NCBI GenBank assembly: GCA_024276495.1
Contig: JAJRXC010000063.1
Location: 1-64,000 of the forward strand
Reading direction: 5' to 3'
Source: Actinomycetes bacterium
Lineage (GTDB): Bacteria > Actinomycetota > Acidimicrobiia > Acidimicrobiales > Aldehydirespiratoraceae
DNA: 64,000 nt
Below, piece by piece: positions 50,591-59,181 of the stretch (position 1 is the stretch's first letter; every line of letters begins with the position of its first letter). Below the pieces are notes generated by a model that ran no database searches, was not told the origin of the DNA, and saw only the letters and a list, made by a program, of their open reading frames with translations. Made by a program: the position numbers and the translations under genes.

Positions 50591-51663
50591 CCTCACCGAC
50601 CCGGGAGCGGCGGCGACGCTGGTGGCCGTGGATGCTCGTCGTCGTGATCGGAGCCATCGCCGCCGCGACCGCCTGGACGGCGCTCGGGCCCACGACGACC
50701 GACACCGCTCAGGCGACGACGACCCCGACACGCACGGTCTCGGTCGTCGAGACCACCCTCCAGGAGATGACCACCCTCGACGGCACGCTCGGCTACGTGG
50801 AGGGCCCGGCGGTCGTGAACCGGGCGGTCGGGACGATCACATCCTTACCCGAGAGCGGTGCGATCCTCGATCTCGGAGACGCGTTGTACAGCGTCGACAC
50901 GGTGCCCGTCACACTGCTCGAAGGCGATCTTCCCATGTACCGCGCCCTCCAGCGGGGTCTCGAGGGCCGCGACGTCGAGCAGCTCGAACGCTCGCTCGTC
51001 GATCTCGGGTACGACCCCGACGACGAGGTGAGGGTCGACGAGGAGTTCGACTACGACACCCGTGACATGGTCAAGCGCTGGCAGGAGTCCCTGGGCGTGG
51101 CGGAGACCGGACGCGTCCTCATCTCGGATGTCGTCTTCCTCCCCGAGCCCGTCCGTGTCGCCTCCGTGCCGGCGGAAGTGGGCCAACCGGTCCAGGCCGG
51201 CAGCCAGGTCATCCTGACGTCGGGCTCGTCGACGGTCGTCTCCGTCGCTCTCGACAGCGCCGATCAGGGGATCGTCGCCGAAGGTGATGCGGTCGTCGTG
51301 GTCCTTCCCGACGACACGAGGACCGCGGCGACGGTCACGTCGGTCGGGACCGTCGCGATCCGCAACCTGCAAGGTGAGGGGAGCTACTTCGAGGTCGAGG
51401 TCACCCTCGACGATCCCGACGCCGCGGCCGACCTCGACGAGGCGCCCGTCTCCGTCGAGGTGGTCACCGAGGAGGCGACCGACGTGCTCGCCGTGCCCGT
51501 GAGCGCCCTCCTCGCACTCTCCGAGGGCGGGTACGCGGTCGAGGTGGTCCACGACGATGGGTCCACGACACTCGTCGGCGTCGACGGCGGCATGTTCGCC
51601 GACGGACTCGTCGAGATCTCCGGATCCGGCATCGACGCCGGGACGGCGGTGGTCGTACCGTGA
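50587..51663 (+). CDS. Membrane-fusion protein with inserted peptidoglycan-binding domain
   Basis: This 358-residue protein has a basic N-terminus and one helix ([19 protein letters not shown]), then a biotinyl-lipoyl-like half. A peptidoglycan-binding domain 1 follows at about residues 118-172 ([36 protein letters not shown]), then HlyD-type beta-barrel sequence. It thus links an ABC exporter to the cell wall, replacing the outer-membrane docking of MacA in diderms. The ATG overlaps the lipoprotein stop (ATGA). Confidence 0.85.
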   Translation: MTSPTRERRRRWWPWMLVVVIGAIAAATAWTALGPTTTDTAQATTTPTRTVSVVETTLQEMTTLDGTLGYVEGPAVVNRAVGTITSLPESGAILDLGDALYSVDTVPVTLLEGDLPMYRALQRGLEGRDVEQLERSLVDLGYDPDDEVRVDEEFDYDTRDMVKRWQESLGVAETGRVLISDVVFLPEPVRVASVPAEVGQPVQAGSQVILTSGSSTVVSVALDSADQGIVAEGDAVVVVLPDDTRTAATVTSVGTVAIRNLQGEGSYFEVEVTLDDPDAAADLDEAPVSVEVVTEEATDVLAVPVSALLALSEGGYAVEVVHDDGSTTLVGVDGGMFADGLVEISGSGIDAGTAVVVP

Positions 51664-52352
51664 CGCGCGCCGTCCTCGAACTCTCCAACGTCGTCAAGGA
51701 GTACCCGGGAACACCCCCGGTGCGGGCCCTGCGAGGCATCGACCTTCGCATCACCGAAGGTGAGATCCTCGCGATCGTCGGTCCTTCCGGTTCGGGAAAG
51801 TCGACCCTCCTGCACGTGGTCGGCACGCTCGATCGGGCCACGTCGGGTCGCGTCACCGTCGCCGGGTACGACGTGGCCGACCTCCGCGACAAGCGTCTCT
51901 CGGCGCTTCGGTCACAGAAGATCGGGTTCGTCTTCCAGCAGTTCTTCCTCCTCGCCGGCGAGACCGCGCTCGACAACGTCGCGGACGGGCTCCTCTACAC
52001 GGGGACGCCCCTGCGCAGACGCCGCAGGCTCGCCGCAGAGGCGCTCGAACGCGTCGGGCTCGGGCACAGGACCTCCCACATGGCGACGAAGCTCTCCGGC
52101 GGAGAGCGCCAACGCGTCGCGATCGCCAGGGCCCTCGTCGGCTCCCCCGAGATCCTCCTCGCGGACGAGCCGACCGGGAACCTCGATTCGGCTGCCGGGA
52201 ACTCGATCGTCGAGCTCATCGAGGAGCTGAACCGCGAGGGCACCACGATCGCCGTGATCACCCACGACCGGGACATCGCCGCCCGGTTCCCGCGACGCGT
52301 CGAGATCAAGGACGGTGTGATCGTGGCAGACACCGCTGCGAGGGCGGCGTGA
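51660..52352 (+). CDS. MacB/LolD-type ABC ATPase
   Basis: This 230-residue ATPase shows [16 protein letters not shown] (Walker A), [16 protein letters not shown] (signature), [14 protein letters not shown] (Walker B) and VITHD (switch His). The MacB/LolD subgroup drives mechanotransmission by a FtsX-like permease rather than transport through the membrane. The GTG start overlaps the membrane-fusion gene stop (GTGA). Confidence 0.95.
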   Translation: MTRAVLELSNVVKEYPGTPPVRALRGIDLRITEGEILAIVGPSGSGKSTLLHVVGTLDRATSGRVTVAGYDVADLRDKRLSALRSQKIGFVFQQFFLLAGETALDNVADGLLYTGTPLRRRRRLAAEALERVGLGHRTSHMATKLSGGERQRVAIARALVGSPEILLADEPTGNLDSAAGNSIVELIEELNREGTTIAVITHDRDIAARFPRRVEIKDGVIVADTAARAA

Positions 52353-53554
52353 CGGCGCCGGCGAACCTTCGTCCCTCCCGCCTCGCCCCCGCGGACGCCG
52401 CCAGGGCCGCCGGGATCGGGCTCCGGACCAGGCGTCTGCGATCGTTCCTCTCCGCCCTCGGGATCGTGATCGGCATCGCTGCGATGGTCGGCGTGCTCGG
52501 GCTCTCGGAGTCCTCCAAGAGCGACCTGCTCGCACAGCTCGACCAGCTCGGTACCAACATGCTCCAGGTCGAGGCCGGCAGCGGGATCGGCGCGGGGACG
52601 GGGGAGCTCCCGGAGACCGCTCCGGCGATGGTCTCGCGCATCGCACCCGTGGAGTCCGTGTCGGCGATCGGGAGCGTCGACGCCAACGTGTACCGCACCG
52701 ATCGTATCCCCTCCGAACAGACCGGCGGGATCGCCGTGCTGGCCGCAGGGACCGATCTCCTCACCACGCTCCAGGGGACGGTCGGTGACGGCGTGTTCCT
52801 CGACGAGGCACCCGCCGACTACCCCGTCACCGTCCTTGGGGCCGTCGCGGCGGAGCGACTCGGCGTCCGATCGGTCTCCGGGTCCCCCGTCGTGTGGCTC
52901 GGCGACCGCTGGTTCAGCGTGGTCGGCATCCTCGACTCGATCGCGCTCTCCCCCGACATCGATCGATCCGCGCTCGTCGGCGTCACCGCCGCAGCGTCCT
53001 ACCTCGGCTACGACCAGGTTCCGAGCAGGATCTACGTCCGTACCGACCCAGAGTACATCGACGACGTCCGCGGGGTCCTGCCCGCAACGGTCAACCCCGA
53101 AGCACCCGACGAGGTCGAGGTCACCCGACCGTCGGACGCCCTCGAGGCACGCGAGGCCGCCGACGACGCCTTCACCAGCCTGCTCCTCGGCCTCGGGGCC
53201 GTCGCGCTCCTCGTCGGTGGCGTCGGGATCGCCAACGTGATGGTCATCTCGGTCCTCGAACGACGCGGCGAGATCGGCCTCCGCCGGGCGCTCGGCGCCA
53301 CGAGACGGCACATCGCCGTGCAGTTCCTCGGCGAGTCCCTGCTCCTGTCGGCGATCGGGGGTGTCGGAGGCGTCGCTCTCGGTGCCGTCGTCACGTCCCT
53401 GTACGCCAACTACAAGGGGTGGGACGTGCTGATCCCGAGTATCGCCATCGTCGGGGGTTTCCTCGCTGCGATCGCCATCGGCGTCATCGCCGGGCTGTAC
53501 CCGGCGATGCGAGCAGCGAGGGTGAGTCCGACGGAGGCCCTGCGCACGCTGTGA
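52349..53554 (+). CDS. MacB-type FtsX-domain permease
   Basis: This 401-residue protein has an N-terminal helix ([20 protein letters not shown]), a large external MacB_PCD domain of about 220 residues, and three C-terminal helices of the FtsX domain with the diagnostic [19 protein letters not shown] loop before the second helix and [13 protein letters not shown] at the end. With the ATPase, fusion protein and lipoprotein it forms one exporter or envelope-remodelling complex. The GTG start overlaps the ATPase stop (GTGA). Confidence 0.95.
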   Translation: MTAPANLRPSRLAPADAARAAGIGLRTRRLRSFLSALGIVIGIAAMVGVLGLSESSKSDLLAQLDQLGTNMLQVEAGSGIGAGTGELPETAPAMVSRIAPVESVSAIGSVDANVYRTDRIPSEQTGGIAVLAAGTDLLTTLQGTVGDGVFLDEAPADYPVTVLGAVAAERLGVRSVSGSPVVWLGDRWFSVVGILDSIALSPDIDRSALVGVTAAASYLGYDQVPSRIYVRTDPEYIDDVRGVLPATVNPEAPDEVEVTRPSDALEAREAADDAFTSLLLGLGAVALLVGGVGIANVMVISVLERRGEIGLRRALGATRRHIAVQFLGESLLLSAIGGVGGVALGAVVTSLYANYKGWDVLIPSIAIVGGFLAAIAIGVIAGLYPAMRAARVSPTEALRTL

Positions 53555-53580
53555 TCGACCGGGAGGATCCGGGTGGGCGG

Positions 53581-53586
53581 TACGCT
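53581..53586 (+). promoter_or_regulatory. -10 hexamer TACGCT for the SDR gene at 53595
   Basis: TACGCT is followed by eight bases and the ATG. No ribosome binding site lies between them. Confidence 0.35.
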
Positions 53587-53594
53587 CGCGCCTC

Positions 53595-54497
53595 ATGACC
53601 TGGTCGATCGAAGATCGCACGGTGCTGGTCACCGGCGCCACGTCCGGCATCGGTGCCGTCGTCGCACGCGAGCTCGCTGCGGCCGGGGCTCGCGTGACGA
53701 TCACGGCGCGCAGCGAGGCCAGGGGGTCGGCCACGGCCGCCGCGATCCACGCAGAGACCGGTTCCGAGGTCGGGATCCTCATGGTCGACCTCGCCTGCCT
53801 CGAGTCGGTTCGCGACGCAGCCGACCGGTTCCTCGACGCACACGACGACCTGGCCGTCCTCGTCAACAACGCAGGTATCGTCGTGAGCAGACGAACCCGG
53901 TCGATCGACGGCTACGAGCTGACGTTCGCGACCAACCACCTCGGCCCCTTCCTGCTGACCTCGACCCTCCTCGACCTGCTCGCCGCCTCCGCTCCTTCGC
54001 GGGTCATCAACACGGCCTCGGTCGCTCACACCTACGCCAAGGAGGGGATCCTCTTCGACGACATCGGGTTCGACCGACGGCGCTACAGGTTCATGGAGGT
54101 CTACGGGCACGCCAAGCTCGCCAACATCCTCCACGCCGTCGAGATCAACGAGCGCTACGGGGACCGCGGCGTCACCGCGGTCGCGGTCCATCCGGGCGTG
54201 GTGAGAACGGGTCTCGGACGTGGAGGCGACGCACGTATCGTCCGTCTTGCGTACACCCTCGGTGGCCGCTGGATGCGCTCACCGCAGGAGGGCGCCGATA
54301 CGATCGTGTGGCTCGCCACCACTCCCGGGATCGATGTGACCGGGGGCATCTACTTCGAGGATCGAGAACCGTCGAAGTCGACCCGCCACGCACGGGACCC
54401 GGACCAGGCACACCGTCTGTGGGAGATCAGCGAGGAGATGGTGTCGAGCCCCGGGCCGGCCACCTCCACCGAGCGTCGCGAGTCACCGGATGCCTGA
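53595..54497 (+). CDS. Short-chain dehydrogenase, retinol-dehydrogenase-like
   Basis: This 300-residue SDR has TGATSGIG (cofactor loop), NNAGIVVSRR (NNAG), INTASVAH (Ser) and VYGHAKLAN (YxxxK). Layout and length match the bacterial proteins resembling retinol dehydrogenases 11-14, whose substrates here are unknown. Its end overlaps the YbhN-like gene by eight bases, so the two are co-transcribed. Confidence 0.9.
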   Translation: MTWSIEDRTVLVTGATSGIGAVVARELAAAGARVTITARSEARGSATAAAIHAETGSEVGILMVDLACLESVRDAADRFLDAHDDLAVLVNNAGIVVSRRTRSIDGYELTFATNHLGPFLLTSTLLDLLAASAPSRVINTASVAHTYAKEGILFDDIGFDRRRYRFMEVYGHAKLANILHAVEINERYGDRGVTAVAVHPGVVRTGLGRGGDARIVRLAYTLGGRWMRSPQEGADTIVWLATTPGIDVTGGIYFEDREPSKSTRHARDPDQAHRLWEISEEMVSSPGPATSTERRESPDA

Positions 54498-55656
54498 CGA
54501 CGTCCGACCGGTCGACGACCTCGATCGGGAGACTCCCCGGCTCGAGCGACCACCGCTGTGGAAGCGACTCCTCTCGGCGGGGATCACGCTCACGGTCCTC
54601 GTCGTCGTGTTCGGGTTCGTCATCCCCAACCTGGCCGACTACCGCGAGGTCCTCGACGACCTCACCGCCGTCGGCACGGGTGCGTGGCTCGTCATCGGCT
54701 TCTTCGCCACCGCGTTCCTCCTGGCGTACCCGATCGTGCTCATCCAGGTCATCGCCACGTTGCGGATCCGCGAGGCGTTCGTCAACCACATGACGGGGAC
54801 CGCCATCACGAACGCGGTCCCCTCCGGCGGGGCCATCGCGCTTCCGGTGAACTACGCCATGTACATGTCGTGGGGGTTCACGCCGCACGCCATCTCGGCC
54901 GGGCTCCTCGCGGCCGGGGTGTGGGACTGGCTCGCACGGATCTCGCTACCGGCCGCCGCGGTCCTGATCGTCGCGGCGAGCGGTGGAGCCGCGCCGTGGA
55001 TGTGGACGGTGTCGATCGGGGGCCTGGCACTCGTCGCCGCCGCCGTGTTCTTCCTCGTCAAGATCCTCGACAACGAAGATCTCGCAGAACGGGTCGCTGC
55101 CGCCGTGGATCGGCTCGTCGCCCGCGTGACGGAGCGTCTCGGCCGGCGACGACTCGACGTGGCGGGCTCCGTCGTCCGGTTCCGATCGGACCTCAACGAG
55201 GTCGTGCGACGACGGGTCGCCGGACTGAGCCTCGCGACGGTGTGGAACCACGCCATGATGACCGGCTTGTTCGCAGCGAGCGTCTACGCGGTCGGCGTCG
55301 ACGCCGCCGTGCTGCCCCTTCCGTGGGTCGTTCTCGCCTTCACCCTCGGACGCTTCCTCGTGATGATCCCCGTGAGCCCGGGCGGGTTGGGCCTGGTCGA
55401 CCTGGGGTGGATCGGCCTACTGACCCTCGGATGGCAGACGACGAGCCCGAGCGTCCCCGTCGACACGAGCGTCATCTCGGCGGGGGTCCTGCTGTTCCGG
55501 GGCGCGACGCTCCTCCCTCCGATCCCGATCGGGATGGCCACCTGGTTGTTCTGGCGGGCGAACTCGAGCTGGCGCTCCGACTGGAGGGTCGATCCAAGGG
55601 GAGATCGCGTCCGGGAGGCGCCCCTGCCACCGGCCGGCGGCGGGAGCGACCGGTGA
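54490..55656 (+). CDS. YbhN/UPF0104-type lysylphosphatidylglycerol synthase-like membrane protein
   Basis: This 388-residue protein has about eight hydrophobic segments in the flippase-like arrangement of the LPG_synthase_TM (UPF0104) family, with GTAITNAVPSGGAIALPVNY and PVSPGGLGLVDLGWIGLL as the two conserved re-entrant motifs. No aminoacyltransferase domain follows, so it is not a full MprF. Family members are linked to lipid translocation, including in mycobacteria. The substrate is unknown. It is coupled to the preceding SDR. Confidence 0.85.
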   Translation: MPDDVRPVDDLDRETPRLERPPLWKRLLSAGITLTVLVVVFGFVIPNLADYREVLDDLTAVGTGAWLVIGFFATAFLLAYPIVLIQVIATLRIREAFVNHMTGTAITNAVPSGGAIALPVNYAMYMSWGFTPHAISAGLLAAGVWDWLARISLPAAAVLIVAASGGAAPWMWTVSIGGLALVAAAVFFLVKILDNEDLAERVAAAVDRLVARVTERLGRRRLDVAGSVVRFRSDLNEVVRRRVAGLSLATVWNHAMMTGLFAASVYAVGVDAAVLPLPWVVLAFTLGRFLVMIPVSPGGLGLVDLGWIGLLTLGWQTTSPSVPVDTSVISAGVLLFRGATLLPPIPIGMATWLFWRANSSWRSDWRVDPRGDRVREAPLPPAGGGSDR

Positions 55657-55662
55657 CGTCGC

Positions 55663-56187
55663 TCAGAACGGCCACGCGGGCCGCATGTCCCAACCGACGA
55701 GTACGTTGACCGCCACGGTCGCCGCGACCCACGCCCCCCAGCCGACGACCATCGTCGCGATGGAGCGCTGGGTGGAGAACTCCATGCCCTCCCGGATCGC
55801 GATCACGGCGGCGAGCAACACCCAGATCGCGCCGATCGGCCCGAGGTAGGGGACGATCCCGATCGCGAGCGGCGCGTAGGCGAACCCGATGACACGTCGC
55901 ATCTGGCCGAAGTCCGACGTGCCACCGAACAGGCGGGTGCCGACCACCATCGCGACGTACGACCAGAGCAGCCATCCGACGATCCCGGCCGCTGCGCTCG
56001 CGCCGGCGGCGGCGAACACGTTGCCCTCGGCGGCGAACGCCGCGCCGACCCCGGCGGCGGCGTTGGCGACGATCACGACCACGGCGGCCTGGCCGTCGAG
56101 CGACGTGTCCAGCTCGGCGCGGTTGTAGAAGTCGACATCGAGGAGACCGGCGCGCGTCACGTTTCGAAAGATGGTCGGCATCTTCAT
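55663..56187 (-). CDS. Yip1-domain membrane protein
   Basis: This 174-residue protein starts MKMPTIFRNVTRAGLLDVDF, then has four to five hydrophobic segments, with FGGTSDFGQMRRVIGFAYAP matching the Yip1/YIP domain motif. Bacterial Yip1 proteins have no defined role. The ATG at 56187 or the one six bases on are both plausible. It is convergent with the YbhN gene. Confidence 0.8.
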   Translation of the reverse strand: MKMPTIFRNVTRAGLLDVDFYNRAELDTSLDGQAAVVVIVANAAAGVGAAFAAEGNVFAAAGASAAAGIVGWLLWSYVAMVVGTRLFGGTSDFGQMRRVIGFAYAPLAIGIVPYLGPIGAIWVLLAAVIAIREGMEFSTQRSIATMVVGWGAWVAATVAVNVLVGWDMRPAWPF

Positions 56188-56251
56188 GGTGCGGAGTATG
56201 GCGCGCCGGGCGATCAACCCCGGACCCCGTCCGCCCCCACCGTCGGACGGC

Positions 56252-57112
56252 TCACCCGATGATCGATCTCCAGGCTTCGATCGCGACGCCGATCTCGTCC
56301 GGGGAGTCCTCCTGGATGAAGTGACGGCCCTCCACGGTCACCTCGCTCTGGTTCCTCCAGGTCCGGCAGAACTCCCTCTGAGGACCGGTGAGGATGCTGC
56401 CCGGCTCCGCGTCGATGAACAGCTTCGGGAGATCGTTCGTCGACATCCACGCTGCGTACGCTTCGACGATCGCCGCGACATCGGGCGGCGCGCCGTCGAT
56501 CGGGATCTGACGCGGCCAGGTGAGGGTCGGGCGTCGGGACTCGCCCGGCTCGAGATACGGAGCGCGGTACACCGACATCTCCTCGTCCGTGAGCTCCCGG
56601 ATGATCGCCGCAGGGAGGATCCGCTCGACGAAGATGTTCTTCTCGAGCACCAGCTCCTCGCCGGCGGCGCTTCGCATCGCCTGGAAGATCGGGCGAGCAT
56701 CGTCGGGCCACTCGTCCCAGCCGACCGGCCGGACGATCGCCTCCATGTACGCGATCCCGACCACGCGGTCGCGGTTCCGATTGGCCCAGTCGAAACCCAG
56801 TCCCGACCCCCAGTCGTGGACCACGAGCGTGACGCGGTCCCCGAGATCCATCGCCTCGAGGAAGTCGTCGAGGTACCTCCGGTGCTCGACGAAGGTGTAC
56901 GCGTCGGGGCCGCCGCCGGGTCGCTTGTCCGAGTCACCCATGCCGACGAGGTCGGGAGCGACGCACCGATAGGCGCTCGAGAGGTGTGGGATCACGTTCC
57001 TCCACAGGTACGACGATGTCGGGTTGCCGTGCAGGAACACGATGGGCTCCCCCGTCCCGACGTCCTCGTACGCCATCGTCAGATCACGAACCGGAACGCG
57101 TTTGCTCCCCAT
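56252..57112 (-). CDS. Haloalkane dehalogenase (HLD-II-like)
   Basis: This 286-residue alpha/beta hydrolase has all parts of the haloalkane dehalogenase site. HGNPTSSYLWRN gives the halide-binding Asn (Asn30), HDWGSGLGF the nucleophile Asp100 and halide-binding Trp101, YMEAIVRPVGWDEWP the catalytic Glu124, and GRHFIQEDSP the His. This pattern and Glu position fit the DhaA/LinB subfamily rather than DhlA. It hydrolyses C-halogen bonds to alcohol and halide. ATG 57112 follows AGGAGG. It is monocistronic, and its natural substrate is unknown. Confidence 0.9.
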   Translation of the reverse strand: MGSKRVPVRDLTMAYEDVGTGEPIVFLHGNPTSSYLWRNVIPHLSSAYRCVAPDLVGMGDSDKRPGGGPDAYTFVEHRRYLDDFLEAMDLGDRVTLVVHDWGSGLGFDWANRNRDRVVGIAYMEAIVRPVGWDEWPDDARPIFQAMRSAAGEELVLEKNIFVERILPAAIIRELTDEEMSVYRAPYLEPGESRRPTLTWPRQIPIDGAPPDVAAIVEAYAAWMSTNDLPKLFIDAEPGSILTGPQREFCRTWRNQSEVTVEGRHFIQEDSPDEIGVAIEAWRSIIG

Positions 57113-57278
57113 GGGCACCTCCTGCATCCAGCGTACCGCGTCCGCCCGCCTCGGCGCGGGGCCTCTGCACTAGTCATCTCGCGCCCAACAGAACCCTTCT
57201 AGGCTTCCCCCCGATCCGGAGTAGGTTGTGTCGTGGGTCGGCTTGGGAAGGCGTGAACACGTGGAGAGGAACCGTTCG

Positions 57279-57512
57279 ATGCATGAAACAGCCCGCCGGC
57301 TCGAAGCTCCGACCGTCGGCGACGACCTCGCCGACGTCATCCCTCTCCCATCCTCGGAGGTGCAGTCCTTCTACCAGAGGAACACGGGGGCCCTCCCGAA
57401 GATCGGCCACCGTTCGTCGGACCTCCACCGCCGCGCGTCCCTCCCGTCGCCGGTGAACGACGACTCCACCGGCTTCCTCCGCCGGATCAAAGGTCTGCTG
57501 GCAGGCAGCTGA
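57279..57512 (+). CDS. 77-residue polar protein, unknown
   Basis: The frame MHETARRLEAPTVGDDLADV ... FLRRIKGLLAGS has no cysteine, no membrane segment and a basic amphipathic C-terminus. GGAGAGG lies about 11 bases before the ATG, and in-frame starts further upstream have no site. It is followed 73 bases later by a tiny gene with a sigma-28-like promoter, so the two may share a role in motility. No family is recognised. The 166 bp upstream, to the dehalogenase start, show no clear promoter or riboswitch. Confidence 0.5.
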   Translation: MHETARRLEAPTVGDDLADVIPLPSSEVQSFYQRNTGALPKIGHRSSDLHRRASLPSPVNDDSTGFLRRIKGLLAGS

Positions 57513-57550
57513 CCCGGTCCTCCTGTTCTTCGCGACCCCGCATATTCACC

Positions 57551-57578
57551 TCAAGATTCGGGATCGAACGGCCGATAA
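57551..57578 (+). promoter_or_regulatory. Sigma-28 (FliA)-like promoter
   Basis: TCAAGATT (57551-57558), a 12-base spacer and GCCGATAA (57571-57578) match the flagellar sigma-28 pattern (TAAAGTTT-N11-GCCGATAA) in nearly every position of the -10 box. The start codon at 57586 is seven bases on. It implies that the organism has a FliA-type sigma factor and probably flagella. Confidence 0.6.
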
Positions 57579-57585
57579 GGGCGTC

Positions 57586-57756
57586 ATGAAGCTGTTCAGG
57601 AGAAGCACTTCCGAGGAGCGTCGGGCTGACCAGGAGTACGACGAGGCGGTCAACGACCGCATGAAGTCGGTACTCGGGCGAGAGACCGCACACGATGAGG
57701 CCGAAGTCGTCGAGCAACGACTTCGCAACATGGTGTACGGGACGAACAAGCGGTAA
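57586..57756 (+). CDS. 56-residue charged protein behind a sigma-28-like promoter
   Basis: The frame starts MKLFRRSTSEERRADQEYDE and ends RLRNMVYGTNKR with a TAA stop. It is strongly charged and predicted helical, with no cysteines or membrane segment. It follows the FliA-like promoter by seven bases, so expression should track flagellar class-III genes. It is too short for FlgM-like proteins (about 90-100) and shows no FlgM motif. It could be a small motility regulator; that is inference. It converges with the DoxX gene 48 bases away. Confidence 0.6.
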   Translation: MKLFRRSTSEERRADQEYDEAVNDRMKSVLGRETAHDEAEVVEQRLRNMVYGTNKR

Positions 57757-57804
57757 CGCCGACCTCCACGGGCGAGCGCCCAACCGCCGCCTCGCGGCGA
57801 GCCG

Positions 57805-58332
57805 TCACGCCGACGCGCCCGGCGCCGTTCCCTCGTCGATGGGCGTCGGGCGGAAGAAGACCGCGAGCTGGACACCGGCAGCGACCAGCCCACCGAGGAC
57901 GGCGACGACGCCCACCCAGCCGCGTAGCACGCCCGCGATGCCGAGTGCGTGATCGATCGACGCGCTGCCCGCTCCGCCGACCGCGACCGCTCCGGCGACG
58001 ACCGCGAGCACCATCACGTACTCCCACCCCTCATCGGGCCGAGCCGTGATCCAGAAGCCGACCTTCCGGTGCACCGACACGAAGGCGACGGCCATCACCC
58101 CGATCACGCCCGCAGCGGCCACCGCGGTGAGGAGGCCGACGATGAGCAGCACCCCGACGCCGATCTCCGCCGCGGTCGATGCGAACCACTGCAGCGTCGG
58201 CTGCTTGAAGCCGATGGATCCGAACCACCGCGACGTCTTGTCTCTCCCCCGTGCATGCTTGATCCCGTGTGCGAGCATCACCGAGCCGACGGCGATGCGG
58301 AGGGCCAGTTGGGCGAGATCGTACGCTTCCAT
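57805..58332 (-). CDS. DoxX-family membrane protein
   Basis: This 175-residue protein has four hydrophobic helices and the DoxX opening LALRIAVGSVMLAHGIKHAR, with WFGSIGFKQPTLQWFAS and GVIGVMAVAFVSVHR further on. DoxX-like proteins are associated with thiosulfate:quinone oxidoreductase and with mycobacterial membrane oxidoreductase complexes; the activity of this stand-alone protein is unknown. ATG 58332 is chosen because AAAGGA lies upstream; longer frames overlap the DivIVA promoter. Confidence 0.82.
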   Translation of the reverse strand: MEAYDLAQLALRIAVGSVMLAHGIKHARGRDKTSRWFGSIGFKQPTLQWFASTAAEIGVGVLLIVGLLTAVAAAGVIGVMAVAFVSVHRKVGFWITARPDEGWEYVMVLAVVAGAVAVGGAGSASIDHALGIAGVLRGWVGVVAVLGGLVAAGVQLAVFFRPTPIDEGTAPGASA

Positions 58333-58451
58333 GTCGACATCCTTTCTCGTCGCCCACAACAGCGGATTCTCGGGGTTCATTCCTCCCACGGCGGGCCGTG
58401 CAACCACTGACCGCGCAATGGCAAACACCTAGCGCATCTTCCCGGGTGGCG

Positions 58452-58457
58452 TATGAT
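58452..58457 (+). promoter_or_regulatory. -10 hexamer TATGAT for the DivIVA-like gene
   Basis: TATGAT, one mismatch from consensus, lies 27 bases before the ATG at 58485, with GGAGGG as a normal ribosome binding site. This gene therefore has a conventional leader. Confidence 0.45.
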
Positions 58458-58484
58458 GAACGCAGGGGCAACGGAGGGACGGCG

Positions 58485-59177
58485 ATGGAAGACATCACGG
58501 AGCATCGATTCAAGACGGCGATGCGCGGCTACGACACCACCGAGGTACGCGAGTTCCTCGGCGAGATCGACAGGGCGATCCGTGTGCTCGAGGAGCGCGT
58601 GGCGATCAGCGACGCTCGCGCCGAACGCGCCGAACGCGAGGCCGCCGACATCGAGGCACGCATCGACGCCGTCGTCGCTGAGACCAACGAGGCGCGGCAT
58701 CGGATCATCGATCAGGCCAAGCGCGAGGCGATCGAGATCGCACGACGCGCCGGGGCCGGCGACGACGCACCTCTCGTCGCCGACGCCGCCGAGCGCGCTG
58801 CGATCATCGTGGCTCGAGCCGAAGAGGACGCCGAACGGCGTCGTGCCGAGATCGGGCGCATCGAGGAAGCTGCCCGCGCCGAGGCGGACCGGATCATCGC
58901 CCGTGCCCGGGAGGACGCTGAGGCCACGCGGGCCGAGGCCAACCGGGTGCTCCAGGAAGCGCGCCACGAGGCCAGGGCCGTGCGCGAGCAGGCGGAAGCC
59001 GATCGGGCGAGCATGGTCGAGGAGATCGCACGTCTCGAGCGGATCGTGGCGGCGGCGACCGCCGACGGCCTCGAGACCCTCGAGACCGCCAACGTCATCC
59101 TTCGTTCGGGATCCGAGGTCACGATCGATCTGCGAGATGAGGTTCCCGCGGCCGTCCAACACTCCGTGACGGAGTGA
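58485..59177 (+). CDS. DivIVA-like coiled-coil protein
   Basis: This 230-residue protein begins with the DivIVA-type lipid-binding domain (EHRFKTAMRGYDTTEVREFLGEI, cf. F/GY-x-x-xEVD.FL) and continues as a nearly unbroken coiled coil to about residue 205, rich in Ala, Glu and Arg (AERAEREAADIEARIDAVVA). DivIVA/Wag31 and SepF-type partners recruit the cell-elongation machinery at poles in actinobacteria. It is shorter than Wag31 and lacks its central linker. The C-terminal 30 residues are non-coiled and may bind partners. Confidence 0.8.
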   Translation: MEDITEHRFKTAMRGYDTTEVREFLGEIDRAIRVLEERVAISDARAERAEREAADIEARIDAVVAETNEARHRIIDQAKREAIEIARRAGAGDDAPLVADAAERAAIIVARAEEDAERRRAEIGRIEEAARAEADRIIARAREDAEATRAEANRVLQEARHEARAVREQAEADRASMVEEIARLERIVAAATADGLETLETANVILRSGSEVTIDLRDEVPAAVQHSVTE

Positions 59178-59181
59178 CCCG

